A DNA stretch of 37,911 nt from Pseudomonas sp. BN102 (GTDB lineage Bacteria > Pseudomonadota > Gammaproteobacteria > Pseudomonadales > Pseudomonadaceae). The stretch's first letter is position 1; every line of letters begins with the position of its first letter. Below the pieces are notes generated by a model that had not been told where the DNA came from, made no database searches, and saw only the letters and a program-made list of their open reading frames with translations. A program made the translations under genes and the position numbers. The DNA lies in assembly GCF_029871245.1 (NCBI RefSeq), contig NZ_SSON01000020.1, forward strand, positions 1 to 37,911, given 5' to 3'. Below, one piece after another: positions 24,778 to 33,029 of the stretch.

Positions 24778-26337
24778 TCAGGCGGTGGGCAGGTGCTGAC
24801 GGATGTGCTTGACCAGACCGTCGAGGCTGGCCGCCTGGTCGGTGTCGATGCGCTTGCTCCGCGCCTGTTCGCCTGCGTCCAGTGGCTCGCGGCTGGCCAG
24901 TTGGGCGCGTACCACTTCGATAGTGGCATCGGACGGGTCGCCGCCTTCGGCCTGGCGCTGGGCCAGCCAGGTCTCGATCACCGCTTCCGGTGCGTGGCAG
25001 TCGAGGATCAGGAAGGGCGTGCCGGTTTCTTCGGCCACCTTGCGGGCCGCCTTACGCTGTTCCTGCTTGAGAAAGGTGGCGTCGATGACCACCGGGAAGC
25101 CGGCATGCAGGGCGGCCTTCGCAAGTTGGTTCAGGCGCCGGTAGGTGGCGGCGCTGGCGTCTTGGTTATAGATGCCGCTCTGCAGGTCCTTGGCACCGGC
25201 TTCCTGCTCGCCGAACAGGCGCTTGCGTTCGACGTCGGAACGCAGGCGGATGGCGCCCAGGGCTTCCACCAGGCGCAGCGCCACATGGCTCTTGCCTGAG
25301 GCCGAAACACCATGGGTGATGCTGAGGAAGGGTGTCGGGATGGCACTGTAGCTTTCGGCCAGTCCGGCGTAGTTGCGGTACTGGCGCAGGGTGGCGGCCT
25401 TCTGCACGGCATCGGCCTGGTGGGCCAGGCTGAACAGGGCGATCTTGGCCCGCACCAATGCGCGGTAGGCCTTGTAGAAGTTCAGCAGTTCCAGGCCGTG
25501 ATAGTCGCCGGAGTGCTCCAGGTACTGGCTGATCAGGCGCCGGGAAAGCGGCTTGAGGCCACGGTCTTCCAGGTCCATGGCGATGAAGGCGATATCGGCG
25601 TAGACATCGGTGAAGCGGAAAGGCTCGTTGAATTCGATGCAGTCGAAAAGCACCACCTGGCCGTCGATCAGGGTGGCGTTGCCCAGGTGGATGTCACCGT
25701 GGCATTCGCGGATGAAGCCTTCCTGCTTGCGCCGCGCCAGCAGGGGCACGAGGCGCTCGTGGCTGCTTTCGGCCCAGGCTTCCAGGGCTTCCAGCTGTTG
25801 CAGGTCGGCCTTGTCGTTGAGCAAGGGGCGGATCTGCTCGAAGTTCTGCCGGACCGGCATCATCACCGCTTCCGGGGTGCCCAGCGGGTGGTCGACGGCT
25901 ACTTGCGGGGCGGCCAGGTGGAAGCTGGCGATCTGCCGGGCCAGGGCGTCGATATGGGCGGGCGTCAGTTCACCGCGGGCCTGCAGGGCGCTGAGCAGGT
26001 TCTCCTGAGGGAACTGGCGCATCTTCAACACATACTCGAATGCCGGACCTTCGCCGCCGATCTGCGGAGCCTCGGGGTTGCCGGTGATCGGCAGCACTTC
26101 GAGGTAGAGGTCGTGGGTCAGGCGCTGGTTGAGGCGCAGCTCTTCGCCACAGAAATGCTGGCGGGCGTCGAGGCTGGTGAAATCGAGGAAGCCGAAGTTG
26201 ACCGGCTTCTTGATCTTGTAGGCATAGCTGCCGGTCAGCAGCACCCAGGATATGTGCGTCTCGATCACCTGGAATCCGTCCACCGGATGGGGGAAAAGGG
26301 CGGGATTCTGCAGGGCGGCTATCAGGGGCTGGCTCAC
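24778..26337 (-). CDS. Fused aminoglycoside-phosphotransferase-like / P-loop ATPase protein
   Basis: A 519-residue protein with two modules. The N-terminal part (about 1-320) is an APH/choline-kinase-like domain with the catalytic ECHGDIHLGN motif and metal-binding FDCIEFN; a substrate is unknown and resistance should not be inferred. The C-terminal part (about 335-519) is an AAA_33-type P-loop kinase domain with Walker A GVSASGKS and a following VIDATFLKQEQR segment, as in zeta-toxin/polynucleotide kinase relatives. I chose GTG 26337 (VSQPLIAALQ) because AAGGA lies 6-7 bases upstream; a TTG at 26361 is less likely. It is divergent from mrcB with 116 bp between the starts. Confidence 0.88.
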   Translation of the reverse strand: MSQPLIAALQNPALFPHPVDGFQVIETHISWVLLTGSYAYKIKKPVNFGFLDFTSLDARQHFCGEELRLNQRLTHDLYLEVLPITGNPEAPQIGGEGPAFEYVLKMRQFPQENLLSALQARGELTPAHIDALARQIASFHLAAPQVAVDHPLGTPEAVMMPVRQNFEQIRPLLNDKADLQQLEALEAWAESSHERLVPLLARRKQEGFIRECHGDIHLGNATLIDGQVVLFDCIEFNEPFRFTDVYADIAFIAMDLEDRGLKPLSRRLISQYLEHSGDYHGLELLNFYKAYRALVRAKIALFSLAHQADAVQKAATLRQYRNYAGLAESYSAIPTPFLSITHGVSASGKSHVALRLVEALGAIRLRSDVERKRLFGEQEAGAKDLQSGIYNQDASAATYRRLNQLAKAALHAGFPVVIDATFLKQEQRKAARKVAEETGTPFLILDCHAPEAVIETWLAQRQAEGGDPSDATIEVVRAQLASREPLDAGEQARSKRIDTDQAASLDGLVKHIRQHLPTA

Positions 26338-26439
26338 GGGCGTTCCTTGTTCTCTGCGCAATCGGAGCCCGGCATTATGGCCTCTGGGCGTCGGGCTGCA
26401 AACCGTCAGGGCGCGCCTGTTGGCTGTGGATAAAGTGCG

Positions 26440-26445
26440 TATAAT
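26440..26445 (+). promoter_or_regulatory. -10 element of mrcB, almost no leader
   Basis: TATAAT stands 8 bases before the mrcB ATG, in a GTGCG-TATAAT-GCGCC context. The predicted transcription start is at or next to the start codon. No good -35 is visible at 17 bases (CTGTTG). Confidence 0.55.
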
Positions 26446-26453
26446 GCGCCGCC

Positions 26454-28772
26454 ATGACTCGTCCTCGATCCCCCAAATCCCGCTCTAAACGCCGCCCCAG
26501 CGGTCTCCGTCCATGGCTCGGCTGGGCCGTCAAGCTCGGCCTGGTGGGCCTGGTCGTGCTGGCCGGTTTCGCCATCTACCTCGACGCCGTGGTGCAGGAG
26601 AAATTCTCCGGCAAGCGCTGGACGGTGCCGGCCAAGGTCTATGCCCGGCCGCTGGAGCTGTTCGTCGGCCTGAAGCTGGCCAAGGATGACTTCCTCAAGG
26701 AACTCGATGCCCTGGGCTATCGTCGCGAGAGTCTGTCCAACGGCCCGGGCGCCGCTTCTGTCGCCGGCAACACCGTCGAGCTGAACACCCGTGGCTTCCA
26801 GTTCTACGAAGGCGCCGAACCGGCCCAGCGGGTTCGCGTGCGCTTCTCTGGCGACTACGTGGCCGGCCTGAACCAGGCCAACGGGGCCAACCTGGCCGTG
26901 GCACGGTTGGAGCCGCTGCTGATCGGCGGCCTGTACCCCGCGCATAATGAAGACCGTGTCCTGGTCAACCTGGACCAGGTGCCGGCTTACCTGATCGAGA
27001 CCCTGGTGGCGGTGGAGGATCGCGAGTTCTTCCACCATCTGGGCGTATCGCCCAAGTCGATCGTCCGTGCCTTCTGGGTCAATACCACTGCCGGCCAGCT
27101 GCGCCAGGGCGGCAGTACCCTGACCCAGCAGTTGGTGAAGAACTTCTACCTGAGCAACGAACGCAGCATCTCGCGCAAGGCCACCGAGGCCATGATGGCG
27201 GTGCTGCTGGAACTGCATTACGACAAGCGCGAAATCCTCGAGGCCTACCTGAACGAGGTGTTCCTCGGCCAGGACGGCCAGCGCGCCATCCACGGTTTCG
27301 GCCTTGCCAGCCAGTACTTCTTCAGCCAGCCGCTGTCGGAGCTCAAGCTGGAGCAGATCGCCATGCTGGTGGGCATGGTCAAGGGGCCGTCCTACTACAA
27401 CCCGCGGCGCTACCCGGAGCGTGCGCTGGAGCGGCGCAACCTGGTGATCGACCTGCTTGCCGAGCAAGGCGTGGTCACGCCCGAGGAAGCCGCCGCGGCC
27501 AAGCAGAAACCCCTGGGCGTGAGCAAGCGCGGCAGCCTGGCCGACAGCTCGTACCCGGCCTTCCTCGACCTGGTGAAGCGCCAGCTGCGCGAGGACTATC
27601 GCGAGGAAGACCTGACCGAAGAAGGCCTGCGCATCTTCACCAGCTTCGACCCCATCCTGCAGTCCAAGGCAGAGATTTCGCTGAACGAAACCCTGAAACG
27701 CCTGGCCGGGCGCAAGGGCGTGGACCAGGTGGAGTCGGCGATGGTGGTGAGCAACCCGGAAACCGGCGAAATCCAGGCGCTGATCGGCAGCCGCCAGCCG
27801 CGCTTCGCCGGATTCAACCGCGCCGTGGACGCCGTGCGTCCCATCGGTTCGCTGATCAAGCCCGCTGTCTACCTCACGGCACTGGAACGGCCCAGCCAGT
27901 ACACCCTCACCAGCTGGGTCGCTGACGAACCTTTCTCGGTGAAGGGCCAGGACGGCCAGGTCTGGCGCCCGCAGAACTACGATCGCCGGGCGCACGGCAC
28001 CATCTACCTGTATCAGGGGCTGGCCAACTCCTACAACTTGTCGACTGCCAAGCTCGGCCTGGAACTGGGTGTGCCGAATGTGCTCAAAACTCTTGAGAGG
28101 CTGGGTGTTTCTCGCCAGTGGCCGGCGTATCCCTCGATGCTTCTCGGTGCTGGTGCTTTGAGCCCGATGGAAGTGGCGACCATGTACCAGACCCTGGCCA
28201 ATGGCGGCTTCAACACTCCGCTTCGGGCGATTCGCAGCGTGCTGACGTCGGAGGGTGAACCGCTCAAGCGCTATCCCTTCCAGATCCAGCAACGCTTCGA
28301 TCCGGGTGCCATCTATCTGGTGCAGAACGCCATGCAACGAGTTATGCGCGAAGGTACCGCGCGTTCGGTCTACAGCCAGCTGCCGTCGTCGCTGACCCTG
28401 GCGGGCAAGACCGGCACCACCAACGATTCGCGGGACAGCTGGTTCGCCGGCTTCAGCCAGGATCTGTTGGCTGTGGTCTGGCTGGGGCGCGATGATAACG
28501 GCAAGACGCCGCTGACCGGCGCCACCGGCGCGCTGCAGGTCTGGACCAGTTTCATGCGCAAGGCTGACCCGTTGCCGTTGGACATGCCGATGCCGGACAA
28601 CGTGGTGCAAGCCTGGATAGATCCGCACAGTGGCCAGGGCTCGGACTCGAGCTGCCCCGGTGCAGTACAAATGCCCTACATTCGTGGCAGCGAACCCGCC
28701 CCTGGTGCCCCCTGCGGCATGGGCGCCCCCGTGGACTCGGTCATGGACTGGGTTCGCGGCTGGATGCAATGA
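26454..28772 (+). CDS. mrcB: Penicillin-binding protein 1B
   Basis: Bifunctional class A PBP that polymerises glycan strands and cross-links peptides in the periplasm. In 772 residues: a basic cytoplasmic tail, membrane anchor (about 23-44), UB2H domain (about 55-150), GT51 glycosyltransferase with catalytic E188 (VEDREFFHH), GGSTLTQQLVKN and EAYLNEVFLGQ, and a transpeptidase domain with S466-L-I-K469, S526-Y-N528 and K652-T-G. All active-site residues are intact. ATG 26454 is the only plausible start before the anchor; it has no Shine-Dalgarno. The next gene, 16 bp on, encodes a lipoprotein fitting its activator LpoP. Confidence 0.96.
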   Translation: MTRPRSPKSRSKRRPSGLRPWLGWAVKLGLVGLVVLAGFAIYLDAVVQEKFSGKRWTVPAKVYARPLELFVGLKLAKDDFLKELDALGYRRESLSNGPGAASVAGNTVELNTRGFQFYEGAEPAQRVRVRFSGDYVAGLNQANGANLAVARLEPLLIGGLYPAHNEDRVLVNLDQVPAYLIETLVAVEDREFFHHLGVSPKSIVRAFWVNTTAGQLRQGGSTLTQQLVKNFYLSNERSISRKATEAMMAVLLELHYDKREILEAYLNEVFLGQDGQRAIHGFGLASQYFFSQPLSELKLEQIAMLVGMVKGPSYYNPRRYPERALERRNLVIDLLAEQGVVTPEEAAAAKQKPLGVSKRGSLADSSYPAFLDLVKRQLREDYREEDLTEEGLRIFTSFDPILQSKAEISLNETLKRLAGRKGVDQVESAMVVSNPETGEIQALIGSRQPRFAGFNRAVDAVRPIGSLIKPAVYLTALERPSQYTLTSWVADEPFSVKGQDGQVWRPQNYDRRAHGTIYLYQGLANSYNLSTAKLGLELGVPNVLKTLERLGVSRQWPAYPSMLLGAGALSPMEVATMYQTLANGGFNTPLRAIRSVLTSEGEPLKRYPFQIQQRFDPGAIYLVQNAMQRVMREGTARSVYSQLPSSLTLAGKTGTTNDSRDSWFAGFSQDLLAVVWLGRDDNGKTPLTGATGALQVWTSFMRKADPLPLDMPMPDNVVQAWIDPHSGQGSDSSCPGAVQMPYIRGSEPAPGAPCGMGAPVDSVMDWVRGWMQ

Positions 28773-28788
28773 ACCGAGAGGATGAAAA

Positions 28789-29559
28789 GTGAGTAAAGCC
28801 TGGATTCCCGCCCTTGCCGCAGCCGCCCTGCTGGCTGGTTGTGCTTCCCCGCAGCGTGGTGCCATTCCCGTAGTCGATTCCGGCGCGCCGCTGTCCGAAC
28901 TGGAACAACCCTCCGGTGGCGGTGGCTACAATCAGGCGCCCGCCGCGCCGCGGAGCAACACGCCAGAGGACGCCGGTGTCGTCGTCATGGTGCCCGGCGC
29001 CGGTTCAAGTGCGGCGCAGGCTGCGCCAGCTCCCAGCGCCCCCATCAGCGGCAGCATCACCAGCGGCGGTATTACGCCCGGTCCAATCACCACGGGCCCT
29101 GGGGCTGCGCCAAGCGCGCCAGCCTATGGCGCTCCGAGCTACGGTTCGCCCAGCAGTGGCGGCTATAGCGCCCCGGCCCCGACTGCGCCAAGCGGCATCC
29201 CCAGCGGCAGTGGCGGCCTGGCTGCCGACGAGCAGCTCGACGGGCCGGTGCTGGCGCTGCTGACCACTGCCCAGCAACAGCAGGGTGGTGGCGACCTCAA
29301 TGGCGCCGCCGCCAGCCTGGAGCGCGCCCAGCGCATCGCGCCGCGCGAACCCCAGGTGCTCTATCGCCTGGCCGAAGTGCGCCTGGCCCAGGGCGACGCA
29401 GCGCAGGCCGAGCAGTTCGCCCGGCGTGCGCTGACCTACGCCAATGGCCGCCCGGCCATGCAGGCCAGCCTGTGGGACCTGATCGCACGCTCGCGTGAAC
29501 GCCAGGGCGATCCGTCCGGCGCCGCCCTGGCGCGTGATCGCGCCAAGGTCAATCTCTGA
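28789..29559 (+). CDS. lpoP: TPR lipoprotein, probable PBP1b activator LpoP
   Basis: A 256-residue outer-membrane lipoprotein. The signal peptide ends in the lipobox LLAGC with Cys18 (followed by Ala, not an Asp avoidance signal). A long Pro/Ser/Gly/Ala-rich flexible linker (about 30-145) with repeated GSITSGGITPGPITTGP-like units leads to a C-terminal tetratricopeptide region (about 150-250; ALLTTAQQQQGGGDL, RIAPREPQVLYRLAEVRLAQGD). In Pseudomonas the TPR lipoprotein encoded with mrcB activates PBP1b, replacing LpoB; the linker would let it span the periplasm. The start is GTG 28789 after GAGAGGATGAAAA. The assignment rests on domain plan and operon position. Confidence 0.85.
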   Translation: MSKAWIPALAAAALLAGCASPQRGAIPVVDSGAPLSELEQPSGGGGYNQAPAAPRSNTPEDAGVVVMVPGAGSSAAQAAPAPSAPISGSITSGGITPGPITTGPGAAPSAPAYGAPSYGSPSSGGYSAPAPTAPSGIPSGSGGLAADEQLDGPVLALLTTAQQQQGGGDLNGAAASLERAQRIAPREPQVLYRLAEVRLAQGDAAQAEQFARRALTYANGRPAMQASLWDLIARSRERQGDPSGAALARDRAKVNL

Positions 29560-29888
29560 TGGATCCGCGCTTCGTTGATGTGGCTGACCAGCTCCTGCTC
29601 ATCGAGCAGGAGCTGCGCGGCATGGGTTGGTGGGCCGAGGAGTCGCCCAGTGCGGCGGCCCTGGCCAGCCAGGCGCCATTCTGCGTGGATACCCTGGCGT
29701 TCGAGGAATGGCTGCAGTGGATCTTCCTGCCGCGCATGAAGGCCATCCTCGAGAACGATCTGGAATTGCCCCATGCGTCGGGCATCCGCGCCATGGCGGA
29801 GGAAACCTATCGGGAGCGGCTCACCGAGGTGGGCGGGCTGCTGGAGGCGCTTGGCGCGTTCGATAGATTGATAGGCGGGGAGAGCTGA
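29559..29888 (+). CDS. YqcC family protein (DUF446)
   Basis: A 109-residue acidic cytosolic protein of the YqcC/DUF446 family, seen from LLLIEQELRGMGWW and PFCVDTLAFEEWLQWIFLPRM, the conserved Trp-rich centre. The function is unknown; in many genomes the gene sits beside the RNA-modification gene truC, which is not found here. Its ATG shares one base with the lpoP stop (TGATG), so it belongs to the mrcB-lpoP transcript. It converges on a DUF4124 gene with 9 bp between stops. Confidence 0.9.
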   Translation: MDPRFVDVADQLLLIEQELRGMGWWAEESPSAAALASQAPFCVDTLAFEEWLQWIFLPRMKAILENDLELPHASGIRAMAEETYRERLTEVGGLLEALGAFDRLIGGES

Positions 29889-29901
29889 GGCTTTGCCTCA
29901 G
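29885..29901. repeat. Hairpin across convergent stop codons (yqcC-like / DUF4124)
   Basis: CTGAGGC and GCCTCAG flank TTT and include both stop codons. No T-run follows on either strand. The TGAGGC/GCCTCA arms are the same as at 14603-14619. Confidence 0.5.
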
Positions 29902-30350
29902 TCGCAGTTCTCGCTGATCGCCTTTTCGGCGTCCTTGATCCGCGACTGCCGCTCCTCCTCGCTCAGCCGGCGCACCTCCCCGTCCACTTCCGCCCGCAGG
30001 CGCGGGTTGTTCTGCAGCTGGGCCAGGTTGGTGCGGATGGTCTCGCAATACTTGCGCCGTTCGGCCTCCTGAGTCGCAACATCCGCCTTCACCTTCTCGT
30101 CGATGGCCTTCTGGTCGCCGACTGGCGTGCTCTTGGACGGTGCAGGTTCCGGCTGCTCGCTGTCCAGGCGCGGCAAGCCGGGGCGCGGCTTGGGCACCGA
30201 GGTGTTCACGCTGGTGGCTTGCTGGCCTTCGGGCGGCTGCGCACCGAAGTGGGTGATACCCTGGGCGTCGACCCACTTGTAGACCTGGCTGGCCACGGCG
30301 GACGTGCTCAGTGCCAGCAGCAGGCTGCCGGCGAGAATCATGCGGTGCAT
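29898..30350 (-). CDS. DUF4124 domain-containing periplasmic protein
   Basis: A 150-residue exported protein. The N-terminal signal peptide (MHRMILAGSLLLALSTSAVA) is followed directly by the DUF4124 motif QVYKWVDAQGITHFGAQPP (about residues 22-40), then a Pro-rich low-complexity linker and a charged helical tail (about 80-150) that may form a coiled coil. DUF4124 proteins are common in Pseudomonas and uncharacterised. ATG 30350 is preceded by AGAAGGAAACCGC, a good Shine-Dalgarno. It is divergent from the ilvI leader. Confidence 0.88.
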   Translation of the reverse strand: MHRMILAGSLLLALSTSAVASQVYKWVDAQGITHFGAQPPEGQQATSVNTSVPKPRPGLPRLDSEQPEPAPSKSTPVGDQKAIDEKVKADVATQEAERRKYCETIRTNLAQLQNNPRLRAEVDGEVRRLSEEERQSRIKDAEKAISENCD

Positions 30351-30460
30351 GCGGTTTCCTTCTGTTGGCGGAGTATCCTCGCGTAACTATAACCAAAAGC
30401 CATCGAGCGTGATCCTGCGTCGCGTCACAGCCGGCCAAGCAAGATTCCTCAACGGACTAC

Positions 30461-30489
30461 TTGACTTGTGCTGTCCCAATCCGAAGAAT
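30461..30489 (+). promoter_or_regulatory. Candidate ilvIH promoter
   Basis: TTGACT (30461-30466) and AAGAAT (30484-30489) are 17 bases apart, in the 409-bp gap upstream of ilvI. If used, the leader would be about 265 nt. Confidence 0.45.
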
Positions 30490-30759
30490 CCAGGGTTCGC
30501 TGTTGTAGTGGGCCGGCCGCAAGTCGGAAGCTGCAGCAGACGATGAGGTGCATACCCGCGCCGACCTGTTACACCCGCAACGCGTTACCTCGCGCTGGGT
30601 GGGAAAGCCCCGCAACAACTCTCAGGGGCCGACCCAATGCTTGCTCAGTCAGTAGCTGACGTAGTCGGCGACCACCAGTCGCTCACGCTCTGCTTGCAAG
30701 CAAACCTATTCAGGCCGTCCGGTCGCGGGCGGTTTACTGGCGTTCTAGAGGTGAAAAAC
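30490..30759 (+). promoter_or_regulatory. Long ilvI leader region
   Basis: No separate gene or attenuator terminator is visible. It contains a 12-bp palindrome TGCTTGCAAGCA (30691-30702) and an in-frame ATG at 30637 whose frame runs without stop into ilvI (41 extra codons, with several Val, Leu codons). The stretch has no resemblance to acetolactate synthase, so it is either leader or an optional N-terminal extension. Confidence 0.4.
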
Positions 30760-32484
30760 GTGGAGCTTTTATCTGGCGCTGAAATGGTCGTCCGCTCGCT
30801 GCGTGACGAAGGCGTTAAGTACATCTACGGGTACCCGGGTGGTGCCCTCCTGCATATCTACGATGCCCTGTTCAAGGAAAACGACGTAACCCACGTCCTG
30901 GTCCGTCATGAGCAGGCCGCTACCCACATGGCTGACGGTTACGCCCGCGCCACCGGCAAACCCGGTGTGGTGCTGGTGACTTCCGGCCCCGGTGCGACCA
31001 ACGCCATTACCGGCATCGCCACCGCTTACATGGACTCCATTCCGATGGTGATCCTGTCTGGCCAGGTGCCGAGCAACATGGTCGGTACCGACGCCTTCCA
31101 GGAAACCGACATGGTCGGTATCTCCCGCCCGATCGTGAAGCACAGCTTCATCATCAAGCATCCCTCGGAAATCCCCGAGGTGATCAAGAAGGCCTTCTAC
31201 ATCGCCCAGTCCGGTCGTCCCGGCCCGGTTGTGGTCGACATTCCGAAGGACATGGGCGACCCGACCCAGAAGTTCGAATACAGCTACCCGAAAAAGGTCA
31301 AGCTGCGTTCCTACAGCCCGGCGGTCCGCGGCCACTCCGGCCAGATCCGCAAGGCTGCCGAGATGCTCCTGGCCGCCAAGCGTCCGATCATGTACGCCGG
31401 TGGTGGCGTGATCATGGGTGGCGCATCCGAGCAGCTCACCGAGCTGGCGAAGATGCTCAACCTGCCGGTCACCAACACCCTGATGGGCCTCGGTGCCTTC
31501 CCGGGCACCGACCGCCAGTTCGTCGGCATGCTGGGTATGCACGGCAGCTACACCGCCAACCTGGCGATGCACCATTCCGATGTGATCCTGGCCATTGGCG
31601 CACGCTTCGACGACCGCGTCATCAACGGCGCCAGCAAGTTCTGCCCGAACGCCAAGATCATCCATATCGACATCGACCCGGCGTCGATCTCCAAGACCAT
31701 CAAGGCCGACATCCCGATCGTGGGCCCGGTGGACAGCGTGCTGTCCGAAATGGTCGCCATCCTCAAGGAAATCGGCGAGACCCCGAACAAGGAAACCGTC
31801 GCCAGCTGGTGGAAGCAGATCGACGAGTGGCGCGCCGGTGGCGACCTGTTCCCCTATGACAAGGGCGACGGCACCATCATCAAGCCGCAGAGCGTGATCG
31901 AGACCCTCTGGGAAGTGACCAAGGGCGATGCCTACATCACCTCCGACGTGGGGCAGCACCAGATGTTCGCGGCGCAGTACTACCGCTTCGACAAGCCCAA
32001 TCGCTGGATCAACTCCGGTGGCCTGGGCACCATGGGCTTCGGTTTCCCAGCGGCCATGGGCATCAAGCTGAACTTCCCGGATATCGATGTGGCCTGCGTC
32101 ACCGGCGAAGGCAGCATCCAGATGAACATCCAGGAACTGTCGACCTGCCTGCAGTACGACCTGCCGGTGAAGATCGTCAACCTGAACAATGGTGCGCTGG
32201 GCATGGTCCGCCAGTGGCAGGACATGCAGTACAACAGCCGTTACTCGCACTCCTACATGGAATCGCTGCCTGACTTCGTCAAGCTGGCCGAAGCCTATGG
32301 CCACGTCGGCATTCGCGTGACGGATCCGAAGGATCTGAAAGCGAAGATGGAAGAGGCATTTGCGCTGAAGAACCGTCTGGTGTTCCTCGACATCCAGGTC
32401 GATGCCAGCGAGCACGTCTACCCGATGCAGATCCGGGAAGGCGCCATGCGCGACATGTGGCTGAGCAAGACGGAGCGGACCTGA
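30760..32484 (+). CDS. ilvI: Acetolactate synthase large subunit
   Basis: ThDP- and FAD-dependent condensation of two pyruvates (or pyruvate and 2-oxobutyrate), the first common step of valine, leucine and isoleucine synthesis. From GTG 30760 ([10 protein letters not shown]) the product is 574 residues, the length of IlvI-type enzymes. I chose this GTG because GAGGTGA lies 6 bases upstream. Visible features: catalytic E51 ([17 protein letters not shown]), the FAD region, and the ThDP/magnesium motif [18 protein letters not shown]...IVNLNN, in which Glu replaces the usual second Asp of GDG. Followed 2 bp later by ilvH. Confidence 0.96.
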   Translation: MELLSGAEMVVRSLRDEGVKYIYGYPGGALLHIYDALFKENDVTHVLVRHEQAATHMADGYARATGKPGVVLVTSGPGATNAITGIATAYMDSIPMVILSGQVPSNMVGTDAFQETDMVGISRPIVKHSFIIKHPSEIPEVIKKAFYIAQSGRPGPVVVDIPKDMGDPTQKFEYSYPKKVKLRSYSPAVRGHSGQIRKAAEMLLAAKRPIMYAGGGVIMGGASEQLTELAKMLNLPVTNTLMGLGAFPGTDRQFVGMLGMHGSYTANLAMHHSDVILAIGARFDDRVINGASKFCPNAKIIHIDIDPASISKTIKADIPIVGPVDSVLSEMVAILKEIGETPNKETVASWWKQIDEWRAGGDLFPYDKGDGTIIKPQSVIETLWEVTKGDAYITSDVGQHQMFAAQYYRFDKPNRWINSGGLGTMGFGFPAAMGIKLNFPDIDVACVTGEGSIQMNIQELSTCLQYDLPVKIVNLNNGALGMVRQWQDMQYNSRYSHSYMESLPDFVKLAEAYGHVGIRVTDPKDLKAKMEEAFALKNRLVFLDIQVDASEHVYPMQIREGAMRDMWLSKTERT

Positions 32485-32486
32485 AC

Positions 32487-32978
32487 ATGCGACACATCAT
32501 CTCCCTGCTGCTGGAAAACGAGCCAGGCGCGCTGTCCCGCGTAGTCGGCCTCTTCTCCCAGCGCAACTACAACATCGAAAGCCTGACCGTGGCTCCGACC
32601 GAAGACCCGACCCTGTCGCGTCTGACCCTGACCACTGTCGGCCACGATGAGGTGATCGAGCAGATCACCAAGAACCTCAACAAGCTGATCGAAGTGGTCA
32701 AGCTGGTGAACCTGTCGGAGAGCGCCCATATCGAGCGCGAACTGATGCTGGTAAAGGTCAAGGCCACCGGCGCCCAGCGCGCTGAGGTCAAGCGCACCAC
32801 CGACATCTTCCGCGGCCAAATCGTCGACGTTACCAGCAGCGTCTACACGATCCAGCTGGCTGGCACCAGCGACAAGCTGGACAGCTTCATCCAGGCCATC
32901 GGCACCAGCTCGATCCTGGAAACCGTACGCAGTGGCGTCACCGGGATTTCCCGTGGCGACAAAGTGCTGACGATCTGA
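32487..32978 (+). CDS. ilvH: Acetolactate synthase regulatory small subunit
   Basis: Stimulates the IlvI catalytic subunit and confers valine feedback inhibition. The 163 residues comprise an N-terminal ACT domain (about 3-78; MRHIISLLLENEPGALSRVVGLFSQR, SLTVAPTED) and a C-terminal ACT-like domain ending ISRGDKVLTI. The start, ATG 32487, lies 2 bp after the ilvI stop, so translation is coupled; the longer frame to 32457 lies in ilvI. A strong bidirectional terminator follows. Confidence 0.96.
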   Translation: MRHIISLLLENEPGALSRVVGLFSQRNYNIESLTVAPTEDPTLSRLTLTTVGHDEVIEQITKNLNKLIEVVKLVNLSESAHIERELMLVKVKATGAQRAEVKRTTDIFRGQIVDVTSSVYTIQLAGTSDKLDSFIQAIGTSSILETVRSGVTGISRGDKVLTI

Positions 32979-32989
32979 TCGCGGTCATG

Positions 32990-33016
32990 AAAAACCCCGC
33001 CTGGTGCGGGGTTTTT
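32990..33016. terminator. Bidirectional terminator between ilvH and ilvY
   Basis: AAAAACCCCGC and GCGGGGTTTTT form an 11-bp stem over a 5-base loop. The T-run continues on the plus strand (ATT after it), and the A-run on the left serves the minus strand. It ends both ilvIH and the convergent ilvY. Confidence 0.92.
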
Positions 33017-33029
33017 TATTGCCCTGATT

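Noticed and set aside
24778-26337. Aminoglycoside resistance gene
   Set aside because: The APH-like fold is generic; the fused P-loop domain and core-genome location do not support a resistance function.
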